64,000 nucleotides of DNA from Crocodylus rhombifer (GCA_038503035.1 JAVSML010025531.1:671031-735030); one strand, 5' to 3'. Numbered from the stretch's first letter, positions 35,527 to 49,520 are shown. The notes: a model not told the origin generated them from the letters alone. Numbers and translations: made by a program.

Positions 35527-35818
35527 TGAGGATGATCTCTACCATGGCGTATCGATGGGGCTTGTTGTGACTTTAGAGTCCAATCTTTGAGCCACATATG
35601 TATTCACAGAAGTTGCAGGTTTTTCCACAGGTCTTCCTTCTTCCATTTCTTCTCTGCTTCAAGAGTAAGACACTTTTCTTTGAAGTGGGCTGCCACTTGG
35701 TTGAGGTTGTGGCACCACTGGAGTTAGTTAGCAGCTAGTTCCTCCCAGCTCTTGATGTCAGTATCCATTTTCTTGAGATATACCTTCAGTGTGTCTTTAT
35801 AGTACATTTGTGCAACCA
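35527..35818 (-). pseudogene. C-terminal end of a non-LTR LINE polyprotein
   Basis: On the minus strand one frame reads YYKDTLKVYLKKMDTDIKSW then EELAAN (about 35810-35730), followed by a Glu/Lys-rich helix (HFKEKCLTLEAEKKWKKEDL, about 35690). After one frameshift comes CNFCEYICGSKIGL, a stop, then SHNKPHR (about 35620-35550). This is the signature of a widespread LINE C-terminus: the RYKDxLK...SWEELA motif, a basic helix, and a zinc-finger-like C-x2-C-x3-C-GSRIGLxSHxRxH block. The exact clade is not resolved. Only about 90 codons remain. It is not CR1 as found elsewhere in the window. Confidence 0.65.
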
Positions 35819-37157
35819 CCATGGGTTAAAACTACTGGATTATGTCTTGCTTTTATGTTTTTTCACACAATGCCATGCTGAGAAGATAATTTGTCTCCTA
35901 GTGATTAGAAATCTAATACTTTTTTGTGATTTATTGGGAGTTGCACATGTGCAAGGGAAAGCAGAATTTGGCCCAGAGTTTGTGAATTTATGCTGTGGAA
36001 ACTTGCCAGAAGGAATAAGACCATCAGCGACTCCCTGTCCCCCAGGCTTTGCCACATCTGCTCCATAATTGAAGTGCAAAGAAAGTCACTTAAAAAAACT
36101 AGGTCTTTTTCTAGCTGTTTTTGATTATGTATTCATTATGTTAACAAAGAAAATATACAATAATTTGGAGACAGTTCTGAGGCCTGGTTTAAGACATTGA
36201 AATAAAAAACAAAACTGAAAATAGCTATCTGAATGATATCTTGTATTAAAGGTAAGCTCTAAGAGGGGCACATCATCAGCTTCTGAGTTTGCTCAGTTCG
36301 TTCCATGCCGACTCTGCTTTACACTACCTGAGAAGCGGACCCAAGTACACCCAAATTCAGGATGACACGGCCACAATGCCATGCCTCACAGCTATTCAGG
36401 AGTTTGAGGGAATGGTTTCTGAACCAGTCAAATTCTAGACCTACCTTCCCATATGAGGGTGGCCTACCTGCAGTAGACTCAGTGCAGTGCAGTCTACTAT
36501 TGGTTTTTTTTAGGACAGCAATGGAATTAAAAGACTGCCACTAGTCTGGTCCTTTCTTCCTTTACCTCCATGGAAGACAGAAGGCTCTCCAGAGTAAAAG
36601 TGCTGCTGGTTCATAAGAACTGACTTCCCCGTTCTCATCATCACAGCTCATCTGAGATGCATTAGGGTAGACACTGAGGATTGCGTTTTCTGATAGTGTG
36701 AGCTACAATCCCCCTTACAAGGAAAATTAATAAAATCTATTTAGAGGATGTACCTGGAGGGCTGTGAGACTTGAATGACAGATCCAACACCCATATATAA
36801 GTATCACGGTACAGGAAGGATTCAGAACCCCCAGGAGATGCTGCTCCAGTCCCTGCTGAAATAGCAGCCAAGGCTCGTGTGCCTCCTTTTGCACTAACTT
36901 CATGCCAAGACTCTCTCCCTCCTTCAGTCTTCAGTTGCATCTGGTGGCCTATACAACTGTAGCATAGGTCCAGCCACGTCATGTGCAAGCAGATGGAAAG
37001 GTGTGGAAAACTGCATGACTGATGTACTAGGTGGCTGTATAACAAAACCATACTTGCGCTGCTGTAGTATGTGTCTCCCTTGACTGCTATGCTGCTGGAT
37101 AATTTTGCCCTGGATGGTTGGACCTTATGAAATTGAACTTGGTGACTGGGTATTACT
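35819..37157. other. Unique sequence, no gene seen
   Basis: Nothing with definable ends or coding signals. Confidence 0.6.
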
Positions 37158-37415
37158 GGGCACGTCTACACAGGCGTACTAATACTTCCCACTCTGAAGT
37201 ACCCTCGTGTCCCAACCAGCCATGTCAGTGTCTGCATGTGCACTGCTGCACATGAAAACATTCCACAGCAGTAAAGTACTTGTATTTACAAGTACTAACA
37301 TGATGCGGAGTTTATTAGTTTCCTGCAACCAAATAGGGCCGCACGTGTAGATGGCGAGATGTTTCCTGTGGAGCTTAGTAGGCAACTCTGCAGTAAATGC
37401 CTCATATAGATGCCC
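37158..37415. mobile_element. 258-bp Harbinger-like MITE
   Basis: The left end is GGGCACGTCTACACAGG and the right end read on the minus strand is GGGCATCTATATGAGGC. Its right 80 bp form a palindrome shared with 29041-29122. AAGTACTTGTATTTACAAGTACT near 37275 (inverted halves) is a further hairpin. No clean target duplication is seen. Confidence 0.65.
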
Positions 37416-38177
37416 CCATTGCGTGCAGCTTTTAAGACTAAGAAGCATAACTTTAAGTGAATTGTATGTTATCCTCTTTCCTGAGGTATCAAACGTGTAT
37501 CACGTTGGATCCTATTACAATGAGATAAACATGTCAGTGTATTTTCCTTTATTATTTTACTTTATTTTTCATTATTTGGCTTGGGTGTATTACTAGTGAA
37601 ACGCCTCGCTCTGACAACACTGGAAACCAGTGTCCTTTCCCAACCCAGATACACAGACACAGCAGTACAGCCTTCCCTACAGTTCTGCCAGTATGCATCA
37701 CATCTAACCTGAGGCATGACCTCTAGGGGTGAGAGTATCCATATCTATTTCAGTATCTATATCTTTGGTCTATTTTCTGAATCTGCCAACAAAGATACCA
37801 GTCATAAAAATAAATGTGATCATATGGGAACTGATCTACTAGGCATCAGTTTGGGACCACACCATTTATCACAGAACAATAAAGTAGCCATCAGCTACTA
37901 ATGACTTGCCACTAACAAAGTGGGCTGGATAGGAACCGGAGACAGAGGTGAAAGGTTCTGAATCGCATACAAATCTTCTGTGTCTTCCAGTTCTTCCTTC
38001 TTGCAGGGCATTATTATATGGAGAAAAACACAGTATTTAAAAACCATTTCAACTCAGTTGTGCTGATATATCTGCTCTCTAACTATAGATATCTGTCTAG
38101 AGGGAAACTAAGCTTCATACAATACCTGACTGGAAAGTATTTATTAGAGCTCTGTGAAATATGCATTAGCCGTTATG

Positions 38178-38262
38178 GTCTGATCCTGCAACATGACAAA
38201 CACCTTTACCTCTCACTGAAGTCAGTGGGAAGTAAAGGCACTCCGCACCCTCCTAGATCGTG
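38178..38262. repeat. Palindromic amniote repeat (CCTGCA/CACTGA type)
   Basis: TCTGATCCTGCAAC is followed by a centre with TCACTGAAGTCAGTGGGA. Similar words occur at 49320-49366 and near 24465. The centre can fold on itself. I have no family name for it. Confidence 0.4.
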
Positions 38263-39042
38263 CCTTTAGTGAGCAAAATGCTAACAATATATGTTTTGTC
38301 TTTTTCCATCTATTATGTAATTGACCACATTATGTCACTGAATACATTTACTGCCAAATTTTGGGGTTTTTTTTTTTTGCAAGCTAGGGTTCGTTTAAGC
38401 AGGATATTAAAGAGCCTGTTAAAGCAAAAAATCTGTTTGTAGTACTCTTCCTACTGATGTCACAGGCACAGCAAGGACATCACAAGGAGGAGTCAGATTA
38501 CAGTAAGAATGGGCAGTGCAGCATGCAGCCAGAGTAAATGCTAAATCAGACAGGGATTGTATCAGGGATAAGACTGCCTGCAAAGCACTCATCCTGAGGA
38601 GGCACACTGCTCACTCACTGTTCTGATGCTGGGAAATTTCCACATAATGTAGAATGAAAGAGCTCTGTTTTACATGTCAGCCCTGTGCAGGAGCTAATGC
38701 TGAATACACAGCGGTGGGATTCTGACTGGATGATTAATGAGAAACATAATGTATTTTGGTAAGTGTTAACTATGATGATGTAATTCTACTTCGGCTCGCA
38801 TCTTATCAATAGGGGTAATTATTAAAAAAAATGTAGCTCTAAGAACAATTCACTCTGATGCATACCTAAAACTGTAAACTAGAAAACCACATTGGTTGTG
38901 CAATTTTAAAGGATTCCATTGTCTGAGGAATGTTTCTATTTTAATAGGTTATGGCTTAGTTTTAGCTGCTAAAAAAAGAGAGAGGGAGAGAAAGATGAAC
39001 TCATCCTAGGTTTGTCTTAAATGAACTTGTGTTTCACCGACT

Positions 39043-39055
39043 GGGGGGGGGGGGG
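39043..39055 (+). repeat. G homopolymer
   Basis: Thirteen consecutive G residues in otherwise AT-rich DNA. Confidence 0.9.
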
Positions 39056-39440
39056 TGAGAAATTGTTGTGGAGCCAGAGAAGTTCCAGACAAACTTAATG
39101 AAATATATGAGGTACTACCGCACTGTTTATGTTTTAAAGTCAGAGTAAGTACTGAGAATTTCATTCAACATTGTGCTTTTAAAATTTCTAAGACGGAAAG
39201 AGGAAACAATGCCTTATTTGCAGTGGTGTGTTTGCCGAGTATGCTGCACTATGCAGCTCACAGTTGTGGGTCTGACTGCAAGCATACCATGAAATACATA
39301 TTATTTTAAGCCTTCAGAGGTCTCAGAGCTGTTAAATATTTGTGCAGAGTTTAGTTTCGTTGCCTGATGGAAATCTTCCTTAGGTTTACAGCTGAGCTGG
39401 CTGCATACCCTAAAAACATGCTGGAGCATGGATATGTTAG

Positions 39441-39508
39441 CAATGTAGTGCTGCAATACAGTGTTGGGATGTACAATTGCAATGCAATGCTGCAACTTAA
39501 TGTTGGCA
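39441..39508. repeat. Two-copy tandem repeat
   Basis: GCAATGTAGTGCTGCAA...CAGTGTTGG is followed by GCAATGCAATGCTGCAA...TAATGTTGG, an imperfect duplication with a spacing of about 39 bp. Confidence 0.6.
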
Positions 39509-39520
39509 AATAGCTATATT

Positions 39521-39552
39521 TCTCTCTCTCTATATATATAGATATATATATG
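39521..39552. repeat. (CT)n-(TA)n microsatellite
   Basis: A CT tract runs into a TA tract with one interrupting AGA. Confidence 0.85.
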
Positions 39553-42500
39553 AAGAGGTGGAAGAAAATTCTATCCTTTGATCCTTGAAGTCTTGTCCGA
39601 TGCCAGCATGAATATATATAGCTGCCTAATATTTAGCAGTGAACACACAGCAAGAGATCTGGAGAATTTCTGGGACATTCAGCCGCTTTTTCTGTCTCAT
39701 TAAATATTAAATCAAGAGTTCACTTTAAGCTTAAAGAAGTATTTCTTTGATATTCCAGTAGGCTTCTATCATGTGAATGCCTTGCTATACATATCAGAAG
39801 GCTTTTTAGCATAGCCATTATGTCCTCTAAGAATCTAAATTGTATAGGCAGGAGGGAATCCCAACTTATTCACTAAAGCTGAAATCCATCAGTTGTATAA
39901 AAAAACAACTTTCATTTTGCTGTATATTGTCATTAGAAGGTATGCTTTAAATCACAATATGCAGTTTATCCAGATTCTCAGATTTCTTCAGTCTCTTACA
40001 AAGACTAATTTGCAATGTTTTCGCTCTAATATGTTTTCAGAAGACTGAGAATAGATCACTTATACATAAGTGGCATAACTATTCTTTATGCCAATAAACA
40101 TTTCAGTTTTGACTGAATTTGGATCATTTAGACTGTCTTTTTAGGATTAAAAAATAGCTGGCAGTAGAATTTCTTTTTGGCTTGTTTTTATCACAGCAAG
40201 TGCTAGATATACTCTTTGTAGTGAGCTTTACTACAATTGCCAGCTTGATTGTGGTTAGAATCTCTGGTTTACTTAAGTTATAAGGGCTAGAAGTGCTAGT
40301 AGAGGTTAGGTTTGCTTTATTAAACTGCTGTGTATCTGCCTTTTTAACGATATTGTCAAATACATGTAATGTGGGTTGGACTGTTTACTAATGCTACCCT
40401 GTTCCAAACTGGATGCACTGCTCAGTGATTCACATGCTAATTTGTTTCTTTGTGTAATGCAAGTTTTTTAATAGGACAAACTGAAATGTAGCTTTCTTGC
40501 TTCATGGGAAGCACATCTCTACTGGAGGCTAAGCTAAAGTTTCAGTTTTTAGACAGACAGGTTTTTGGTATCTGCAGTTCAGTTGGAAACGTATGTTGAG
40601 ATTTAGTAAAAAATTAGCGTCCTATTTTCCTTTGTTTGAGTAACAAAACCTGCTGAAGAGGGGATGATAAATATCTGTGGCTATTCTAGGAAGTCTCTTA
40701 CTCAAACTGTCAGAAACCTAAAAACCCATAATCTCACCTGTCCCTAGCATAGTATTGTACTGTTACTATACAAAGCAAAGTCTAGTGCAATATGAACGAT
40801 GTGTATCACATGTTACCAAGACTGCAAATTTCACCATATGCTATATCTGCCATACGTATAAGATCAATGTTCTGAGGTATGCTTTACTCACTGTAGTAGC
40901 TTTTTTCTCTTTGGCTTTCAGCGTTTTTAAAAACATTCCTGTTCTATGCTGTGTTTCTTTAATGCCTTTCACTATGCTGTTAACCCATGTAGAGAGGTGA
41001 AAGAAGAAAGGACACACACCGTTGGTGTATATGTGTATGTTTTACTTGCTTTACTAGGCTGTACCACCTAATTGGTGCTTGAAAGTAGCAAGATTGTAGA
41101 GCACGTCCTCTGCTGCGTTCCAAGTAAATATTAAAATAATTACCAGGAAAACAAGCCCTTCCATCTGGAAACAGGATTTTTATATGGTAAGTATCCAACA
41201 ATTGAAATAAGTTCCTATGAAACACTCTCTAAGGTTCTCTACCAAGAGAGGTCAGGTTACTGAATTTGGAAGAGGCAATAACATTGCACCTTACTCTGTT
41301 GAAACCTGCAACCCCTGGGAAGATTTTGTGTTGACTAGGTATGAGTCTGGTATACAGAATAAACCTTGCTTTCAGATGATTGAACTAATGGACCCTCTTA
41401 ATGACTTAAGCTTCACTTTTGCCTTCTATTGGAATTTCAATACACTGGTTTCAATAATTGTTAATTTTCGCTTACCCTGCTGTGATTTAGAGTTTGCTGT
41501 TTAGTCTCCGTGGATACTTTTGTTGCTTATGGGATTGATTGTGCATTCATCATTTTGAGTTGAATATAAGGTGTGGGATGCAAAAAATCCTACCAAACTG
41601 TCAGTGTGTTTGGAGTTAGTGGGAAATAAATGAAAATAATAAATACATGTGAAGTATTTTAGTAATTAAATATTTTACACTGCTTTAAGGGGGGGGTGGG
41701 AATCTTTGCCAAGGATGATTATCATGTTAATAATTTAGCAACAGATAAGAGTCTGCTGTGAACATTCTCCACAGATTAGAGAAGGAAGACTGTGGGTGGT
41801 TGTCAGTGTCACAGAGCTAATGTTGCAAAGTAATAACAGGGGATCTGCTCCACTTCTGTACCATAAGGTTCTGCTAAGGCAAAAGCTTTGTTATGGCTGG
41901 CAAATGTTTTGCTCCAACATGCTCTCTATTTTAAAAAGTCCAGCCTGGAATAGTCCCACAGTCCCATCCCTCTCCTACTATCATGCACTTCACAGACTGG
42001 CACTGTGGGCCAGTGAGTAGAGCCTGCTTATCTTTCAGTGCAGTTGTAATGGGCTTTTTTTTTTTTTTACTGGTTGGGTCAAAAGGCACGTTTGTGGCAA
42101 GTTTGTTGGGTCTGGATATGATATATGGGTCAGTCTTTTGCAGGCGAAGCCAAGGGGAGGGCTTCTTGTGAGGGTTATGCACAGTTGTAAGCTAGCAGCA
42201 CGTTTCATGATAATTGTCAACCAGGGGAAACGCTGCAGTGATATTGCAGTTCTGGGACAGTGAATCTTGACAGTGTTCTTGAGAATCCATTAAACCTGTA
42301 AAGGAATGGAGATAAAGGCCCCAAAAGAAAGTAATTCAAAACACCATTTAATAAAAATATTAATAGAAATGAAAAAAGTAGAACATTTTACAGCGACAAT
42401 GAGCCAATGAAATGCTTTTCTCTTGGGGTTCTCCTATATTATGGATGTAAGTAGTTTCCATTACAGTCACTGTAGTGCATCGTATAGAAAACCGTACGTG

Positions 42501-44900
42501 TTTAATCTGGGTGTCTGGCTTAAAATGTAGATAATATTCTTTAAGGATAAAATTAAAGCACTAATGGGAAAAACATCTAACCCCACAGATTCTCTAGACA
42601 AAGTTAAATTCCATCATAATTCTGTTTGCACGGTGGTTGTTTTCAGGTCTAGTTTTATTTTCCAGTGAACAGTGTAGTGGATAGTATCTCTTGTCTACAT
42701 CCACACTACTATTCTAAGTATCATTTTTTATTTTTGAAATAATTTCTAGGAGAGATTCATGCTTGGTGAGTCATGAAGGAAAAAATTACTCCCCTCCCCC
42801 AAATGTCGAAGGCTTTCTAAAGGTGTATATTTAAAAATAAAATAAAATAAAACTTTCACAATAATTTTAGTGAAAACATTTTAACAGTTACCAATTATTT
42901 TAGGAGCCTGTCATGTATCGTGCTAGATTACACATAGCAGTATCCTCCCTCAGTTATTCTCTTTATCTTCATATAAGGAAGAATGAATCTGTAAGCATTT
43001 TTAAGATTACAGTTTTAAAACTAGTGTTTTGAAAAAAAACAGCGATACTAGGCAATGAACCTCATTGTATTTCATTACCAGCCATCTGCAATAAAAATAT
43101 GTAGTTAATATATAATGGATGCTGAATATGACAGAAAAATGTAGCTGAGAGCGCCAAATCAGAGCATTCTGAAATATAAAGTCTTGTATTTATACTGAAA
43201 TAATTTTTACAGTGTTCTGGGAGTGAAGTTCGTATCTTGAAACATGGAATATTCATCAGCACATGTATACATTAAAACAGTCTGTTAGAAATTTATCCAA
43301 TACTGTATGCATGCTTTCAGACTGTATTACAAAAACTGCTCATTTAAAGTCTCTTTGGCCTGAGTGTAGGTATGGAAGTATTTGTGTGGGAGAGGCTGAG
43401 GGAAGGGGCATTTAAAAGAGAAATTCACAGATTCATGAAAAATGGTGAATCCCACTGTTACCTTTTGCATGATTGCATCCAAAACAAATGCAAAATTTAA
43501 ACTGATGGTTTCTGGCTTCACTAGAGAAGGTTTGATCATATCTGTGTGCATGTTTTTAAACTATCATGAATGGACTTTTTTTTGTTTGGGGTCCAATCCT
43601 GCTTTTTTACTTAGGAGAGTCACCCACTGCAGTATTGTAATTCAGGATCACAATTCAGAACCTACCATTTCTCTGTTCTCTTAGTTGAATGCCTATCTAT
43701 ATATTTTTTCTGTTTTTTTCTTCAAAATTGTATTCAGTACTGTATTTATCAGAAAGGATTTTAAATAGGAACAAAATATACAAATAAAAACAAACTTTTC
43801 AGTCATGGATTCAACTTCTGTATGTAAATATATCATGTTTTGATTATGCTTCATAACTTGGTTGCCATTATAAAAATTCTTGCCATTTCAAAAGTGTTAA
43901 TCAGGTAATAAGAATCTTTTCAAAACCCTTCCTTCTGATAACGGCAAAGAAAACAGTGCTACTTTTAAAAGCAGAGAAACAGTTGGACTTTGATCTTGAG
44001 AAAGGGAATTTTTCAATTTGGAATTAGACCGTGAAAAGTTCTTAAAATACAACAAAGCTCATATAGGTCCTGATTTTTAAAAAGGGGGCTATTACATGTC
44101 ATTTACAGCAAAGATTAGTTTTGCAACTGAAATTTCACAGATGATTGGTAGCATTAAGAGAAAATACAGCATAAGTGGTTGGCTAGAAATATCAAAGTCT
44201 AAAGTGTTTGAGATCACACTTGAGTCAAATTGCTAGGGTTGAAATTGGAAAGATTTGTTCTGTTGCAGCATCAAGTCTTTATATTGCAAAGGCACATACT
44301 GTAGATCAGCTTGTACTGAACACAAACACTGGGTTTGCAGAACTTTAAGGACATCTTTTTATTAAACATATTTGGAGCTAAAAATTGTGTGTGTGTTTGT
44401 AAAATGCCACAACTTCATATGTCTCTGAGACCACCTTAGCCCTTGTCCTCTGGTCTCTCTTTTTGGTTTGCCAATCACACACATGTTCATTCCTCTGCCC
44501 ATATACACCCATTTCACAAATATATTTTTCCTTTTGCCCATACCCTGATTGCCCACCACAGTCAGAAACTGGGTAAAACAAGACATTAATCAAAAAAGTT
44601 TAGATTTGTGCCACTGTCGAAAAGAAAAAGAAGCATTACTGTCATTTGTAATCTGTATTATAGGGGATATCTTTAAAGCTAAAACACCATGCATATCTGT
44701 TACTGATTCATAATAGTCCCTTAAATACAACAGCTCTGTGCCTGCCTTTATGCTTAAAAATGATGTTAATTTGTAATTTTTATCTTTTGAAAGCAGCTAA
44801 GATTTCTTGAGTCTCTTAGGCATTTAAACAAAATAATTTTCTCACTTATTTGTCGAATTCCAGTTTGGTAAGATAGACAGCTGTTAGAGAATATCAACTT

Positions 44901-45258
44901 TATCATAGAATCATAGAAAATTAGGGGTGGAAGGGACTTCAGGAGGCCATCTAGTCCAACCCCCTGTTCAAAGCAGGACCAGCCCCAAGTAGATCATCCC
45001 AGCCATGGCTTTGTCTAGCCAGGTCATAAAAATCTCCAAGGATAGAGATTGCACCACCTCTCTGGGTAACTGGTTCCAGTGCTTTACTAGCCTCCTAGTG
45101 AGAAAGTTTTTCTTAATATCTAACATGAACTTTTCTAGGTGCAACCTGAAACCATTGTTCTTTATTCTGTAATCTGCTACCACTGAGGACAGTTTAGCTC
45201 CATCCTCTTTGGAACAACTTTTCAGGTAGCTGAAGACTGCTGTTACACTACCCATATT
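44901..45258 (-). mobile_element. CR1 LINE 3' end
   Basis: The plus strand opens with ATCATAGAATCATAGAAAAT and CTAGTCCAACCCCCTG, the reverse complement of a CR1 terminus. The minus strand keeps an open frame of 95 codons with FSYLKSCSKEDGAKLSSVV, LTRRLVKHWNQLPREVV and LSLEIFMTWLD, the C-terminal end of CR1 ORF2. The element is truncated after about 360 bp. It is the best preserved of the CR1 tails here. Confidence 0.9.
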
Positions 45259-48200
45259 TTCTTACATGACTCACACTTTTTCCCTAAAATGAGTCCCATG
45301 GAATTGGGGTGCTTGTATTAAGTGAGGAAGCTGATTTTTCTGCCCGGAATAGAAGCCCACCTTTTTTATTCCTGCTCCAAAACCAACTGCCCATCAACAT
45401 GTGTGGCATTTCTTTTTAGGTAAATGGGGAATCAGCTAACTTAATGGCTCATTATTATTCACTCCAGAGGTATTCATAATCATCTTTCCTTTTCAAAGGT
45501 CTTAATGTTCTGTGAAACAAGGTAACCTTTCTTCTGGCAATTCTGCTGCTTGCTTCTGGTCTCTCTTCTCCTATTTCACAGCCTTGCAGACCTGTTAGCT
45601 CTGCCCCTGCTCTATACTGCTATAACTCTGAAAAAATCCTTTAATTTTTTCACTTTCATTCTGCCTTCTCAAACACAGGGTGTATATTTTATTCCAGGGC
45701 ATGTTGTACATGATACAATACAGTATTCTATTCAATGCATTAATTTTTAATAACTTGGCTGACTGGCCAAACTAGTGATTTGAAAATTAAAGGAGAAAAC
45801 ATTTAATCATTGTCGAGCCAGGTTCCAATATAATTTCTTAAATTACATACTGCTTTACTCTACATATAGTCCCCTTGATTTCAGAATGTAGAATCAGAAT
45901 CCAGAACTTGGTTTACAAATAAAGCTTGAAAAGCTCCTTGGTATTTTACAACTTGCTTAAGTTTGACCTAGCGATACAGATACAGTAAAGATATTACCTT
46001 GAAGTGCCTACTAACACTATGTATGGCCAGTTGATATTTTAGCAGGATATGGTAAGAGTCCAAAAAGCTTTGACTTCTATTGAGAATTTGTATTTTGTAG
46101 AGGGAATGTGTTCTATAAATTGGGAAACACATCTCTTTTTTTGTCTTTATAAACGGAAAAGGTCTGGCTCTGGGGTAGGATCTGTCCCTGTATTATAAAC
46201 ATTTGCTTTACCAAGCTTTGAACAAATGAAGAAATGGTTGGGTTGGATTGAATTTAATGTCTGATTTCTATTTCATCAGTGGTTTCTTCGTTTTCCCTCT
46301 GTAGTGAAAGTGCAAATACATAAGCAGTTTCCAGCTCATTCAGATGTTAAAAACCATAGAATTTTTTTCAGCTTCTTTTGTTCTTTTTGACCTTGTTTAC
46401 TCACAGCTTGTTTACTATGGAGTGTAGTAACTTATGAGGACAGAAGGAGATAATGGCTGTGTTTTCCAATACTGTTACCCATCACTGTGTTAGGAATCAA
46501 TATTTTAAAAAAGCAGAACCTTGACAAGATCTGCAATTGTAAATGCACAGGAGAAAGGGAAAAAATAGACAAGCCTTGGCACAACAGTCAAGATCAGTGC
46601 ACTTCTTCCTAAGCCAAGTCATTTTTCAGTAGAGACCTGGGGCTCCACTGTACGTACAGTCCAATGTTTAGCAAATGAGTTTTTGTTTCCTAGTATTTAC
46701 CTGTGAAAACCAATCCACTCACCTCTTGTCAAGACCAACCACTTATCAGAAGCATTTAGTCTGCTAGATAAGTGACTATTATATAGCAAGCAGCACTGTG
46801 CATTTATTTTTCTTTTATTACTAGTATTTGGTGCAGCTGGAAGCAGCAGATTCTTCTACAGTACGAGTTACATGAGCTTGTCTGTTCCTGGGAAGCATTA
46901 AAAAAGAATCAGCCCCCTTAGCTGCTTCTCCCTAGTGCATCATCTGCTGTGTTTGTGACCCTTTGTGAGGCTCAAAAATTAAAAATAAGCATAGATAAAA
47001 ATTCATCAGAAGTGAACTGTGTAACCTTGCAATTCAAGGGGCCATTAAGGGTAAATTCAGACAAGTCAGATAGGTGGTAGAATGATGTGCATGTATGTGT
47101 GTGTATGCATGTGTCACAAAGCATTTTCATCTTCTGACTCTGTCCATGAAGGAATGTGAGCCATACAAGTATAGGTGCTGCACGGCTATTTTAGGAGAAT
47201 ATTTTCAATTGCTTTTTATGCATTCAGCACTAAGACATGAAATAATCACTTGACAAACGCTGTCCCGCCAAGCCAGACCACAACCTCTCTACTCAGCAAT
47301 ATAAAGTGTTTAATCTGCTGCGCCATATGCAGTAGTGTGCCAATTATATTAACCTCATAATGATATGTTTAATTTCTATTGGCTCCAATTCTGAGAGGTG
47401 CTGAATACTTATAATTCCCATTGGCCAATACTAATAATTTTCTATTCCACTTTTACTGACAGAAACCATGTACCTAACTCCTTTCTAGTTCAAACGGGCT
47501 GTTGGTTTTAATGCATGTATTTTATAGTGATTTTACCTGTTGCTTCTATCCTGTATATTTCTTTGAGTTTATAGTCATTTTACCATATACGATCAAAAAC
47601 ATTTCTGTGCAAATCCTGTCAAAATTTGCATCACAGTCCAGCATTTTATAGAAATAAGGCTAGTCAGAGACACAGAAATAATGTTGCTATTTTTATGACC
47701 AGAGCCCCAGTAGTCTGCATCTTCCTCCTTAACAGCTTGTGCTCTACGTTATTTTCTAGCAGTACTCAGGTTTTCAAACTACAAAACAATGGCTTGAAAG
47801 AAACACATGGTTGCATATATGGAATGCATATAGACATGCGTGCATGGACGTACATGCTAAGTACTTTTGTAATAAAACACAGATTAAAAGGCTGAAAGTG
47901 CATACAACTAGAGTAGTGATTAAAATCTCTATCAAAGCTATAAATAAAATCAAAATGCAATTCTGAAGGCTTTCTGAAATAAAATAACCAAATTGGCAAT
48001 TTACTTTAAAAGGGGTAAAAGTTCACAGTCATATAGGTAATATGTATTTACAGTGCTAGTTGCAAAGGACAAAAAGGCAGACAGTAACCACTCTACCACT
48101 GCACTCCTCAGATAACCAGACAAAACTGTTTCATTTTGCCATTAATGGCTAGTTGGGAACATAACTCTCATCAGATGCAAAGATCAGCATTTAGAGAAGA

Positions 48201-49520
48201 AAATGAATTTAAATTGCCTAGAATTAACCTTGTGAAGGCAATGTACAATGACGTTCTACATCACCATTGACACCTAGACAACTTAATAGCGTTAAAAAAG
48301 ATAATGCAGAAAGGTCATGCATTTCTTTATGTTGCTTCTGATTTTGCAGCTTAATGTGATTTCTAAATACGAACAAATCAGAATGCATTTATTGGCTGAG
48401 ATCTTTAACATAGCCCTATAGAAGAGTATATGCCAGAGCTAGAAATGGGTGGATATTTTTGACTGGCACGTCTACAAATATTTAATTAAATTAGATATGA
48501 CTGTATATGCATGACTTCAGTATTTGCTTTCTGTACATTTTTATAGCATACTAGCAAAATATTCACAGTAAAAATATAATCAAGTATTTGTAGAGGGTGA
48601 CTTAAAATCCTAGTATATTAATGACACACAGACTAATTTTAAGGGTTGTCCAGTTAGAAAATGGAAATAATGCCCTTTGACCCATGTGTCCAACCAGCAG
48701 ATTTTGAACTCTGAAAATTGGATAACTTTTCATTGCAAAATAATAAAAATTATTGGGGTATATTTGACATTGTTAATACATTTTCTTATTCTGATTTTCC
48801 CTAAAAGAAATTTACTACAAATTATTAGTCCAGCACTAGAAGGTTCCCCTAGGAGGGTAAAACATGGTATTCCATAATATTTAAAATATTGAATAGCATG
48901 CTCAGTTTCAAAAACTTTGCACATTGCCTGTGATAAATACAGTTGTTCAATATGTGCAGTATTCTCAAATGAGCCATCCATATTGAAAGTACCATATGGA
49001 ACCTTAGTGCAAATATTGAGGTAGACTTATCAGTTTGTATCAAACTAACACAAGGAGTTTTTAAGTCCATCTCTGTGTAATATAGGTTGGCAGATTTTGT
49101 CTTTCTGATACAAAAATGGTATTAGAAGCTAAGGAACCCTAAAGTACAAAGCTCCACACTGATTCTGGTTTTTAATGAGAGTCCTTCTCAGCAACAATCG
49201 GGGAAGTATTGGGAGAAGGAAGTAATCATTATTTGTAATGAACTGTGGAATGTGTTGGATTGCATTAATAGATTGCTTCAAATCAATTTTAGTTAGTGAG
49301 AGCAGTAAACACACTGGACCTAATCCTGCAGTCCCTGTGCATACAAAACTCCCACTGACTTTTGTAGGATGACAGATTTGCCTATGTTGGTATGCTAGAT
49401 CAGGCTTACTATAATTCAAATAATTGTCAAATCATTTTAACAATTATTATGTATAGTTGCTTCACTATAAATGTTTGCAATGTGAATTAAATGTTCTTTT
49501 AACTTACTAATAGATGGCTT
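45259..49520. other. AT-rich unique stretch
   Basis: No gene found. The section 47220-47460 is free of repeats and simple sequence, and could be examined for conservation. Alternating TG/CATG-rich sequence lies at 47085-47115. Confidence 0.5.
49317..49366. repeat. Second copy of CCTGCA/CACTGA palindromic repeat
   Basis: ACCTAATCCTGCAGTCCC and AAAACTCCCACTGACTTTTG repeat the order seen at 38178-38262. Confidence 0.35.

Larger units (their letters stand above)
37416..44900. other. Long AT-rich unique stretch
   Basis: About 7.5 kb without a recognised gene. It holds simple repeats (listed separately), a palindromic repeat at 38178-38262, a T-run at 42055-42068 and a repeat-free section at 38630-38810 that could be conserved non-coding DNA. 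Short frames such as 41217-41504 carry no recognisable motif. Confidence 0.5.

Noticed and set aside
48464..48530. GGCACGTCTACAAATA resembling a Harbinger terminus
   Set aside because: No matching right end, and the sequence next to it is plain AT-rich DNA.
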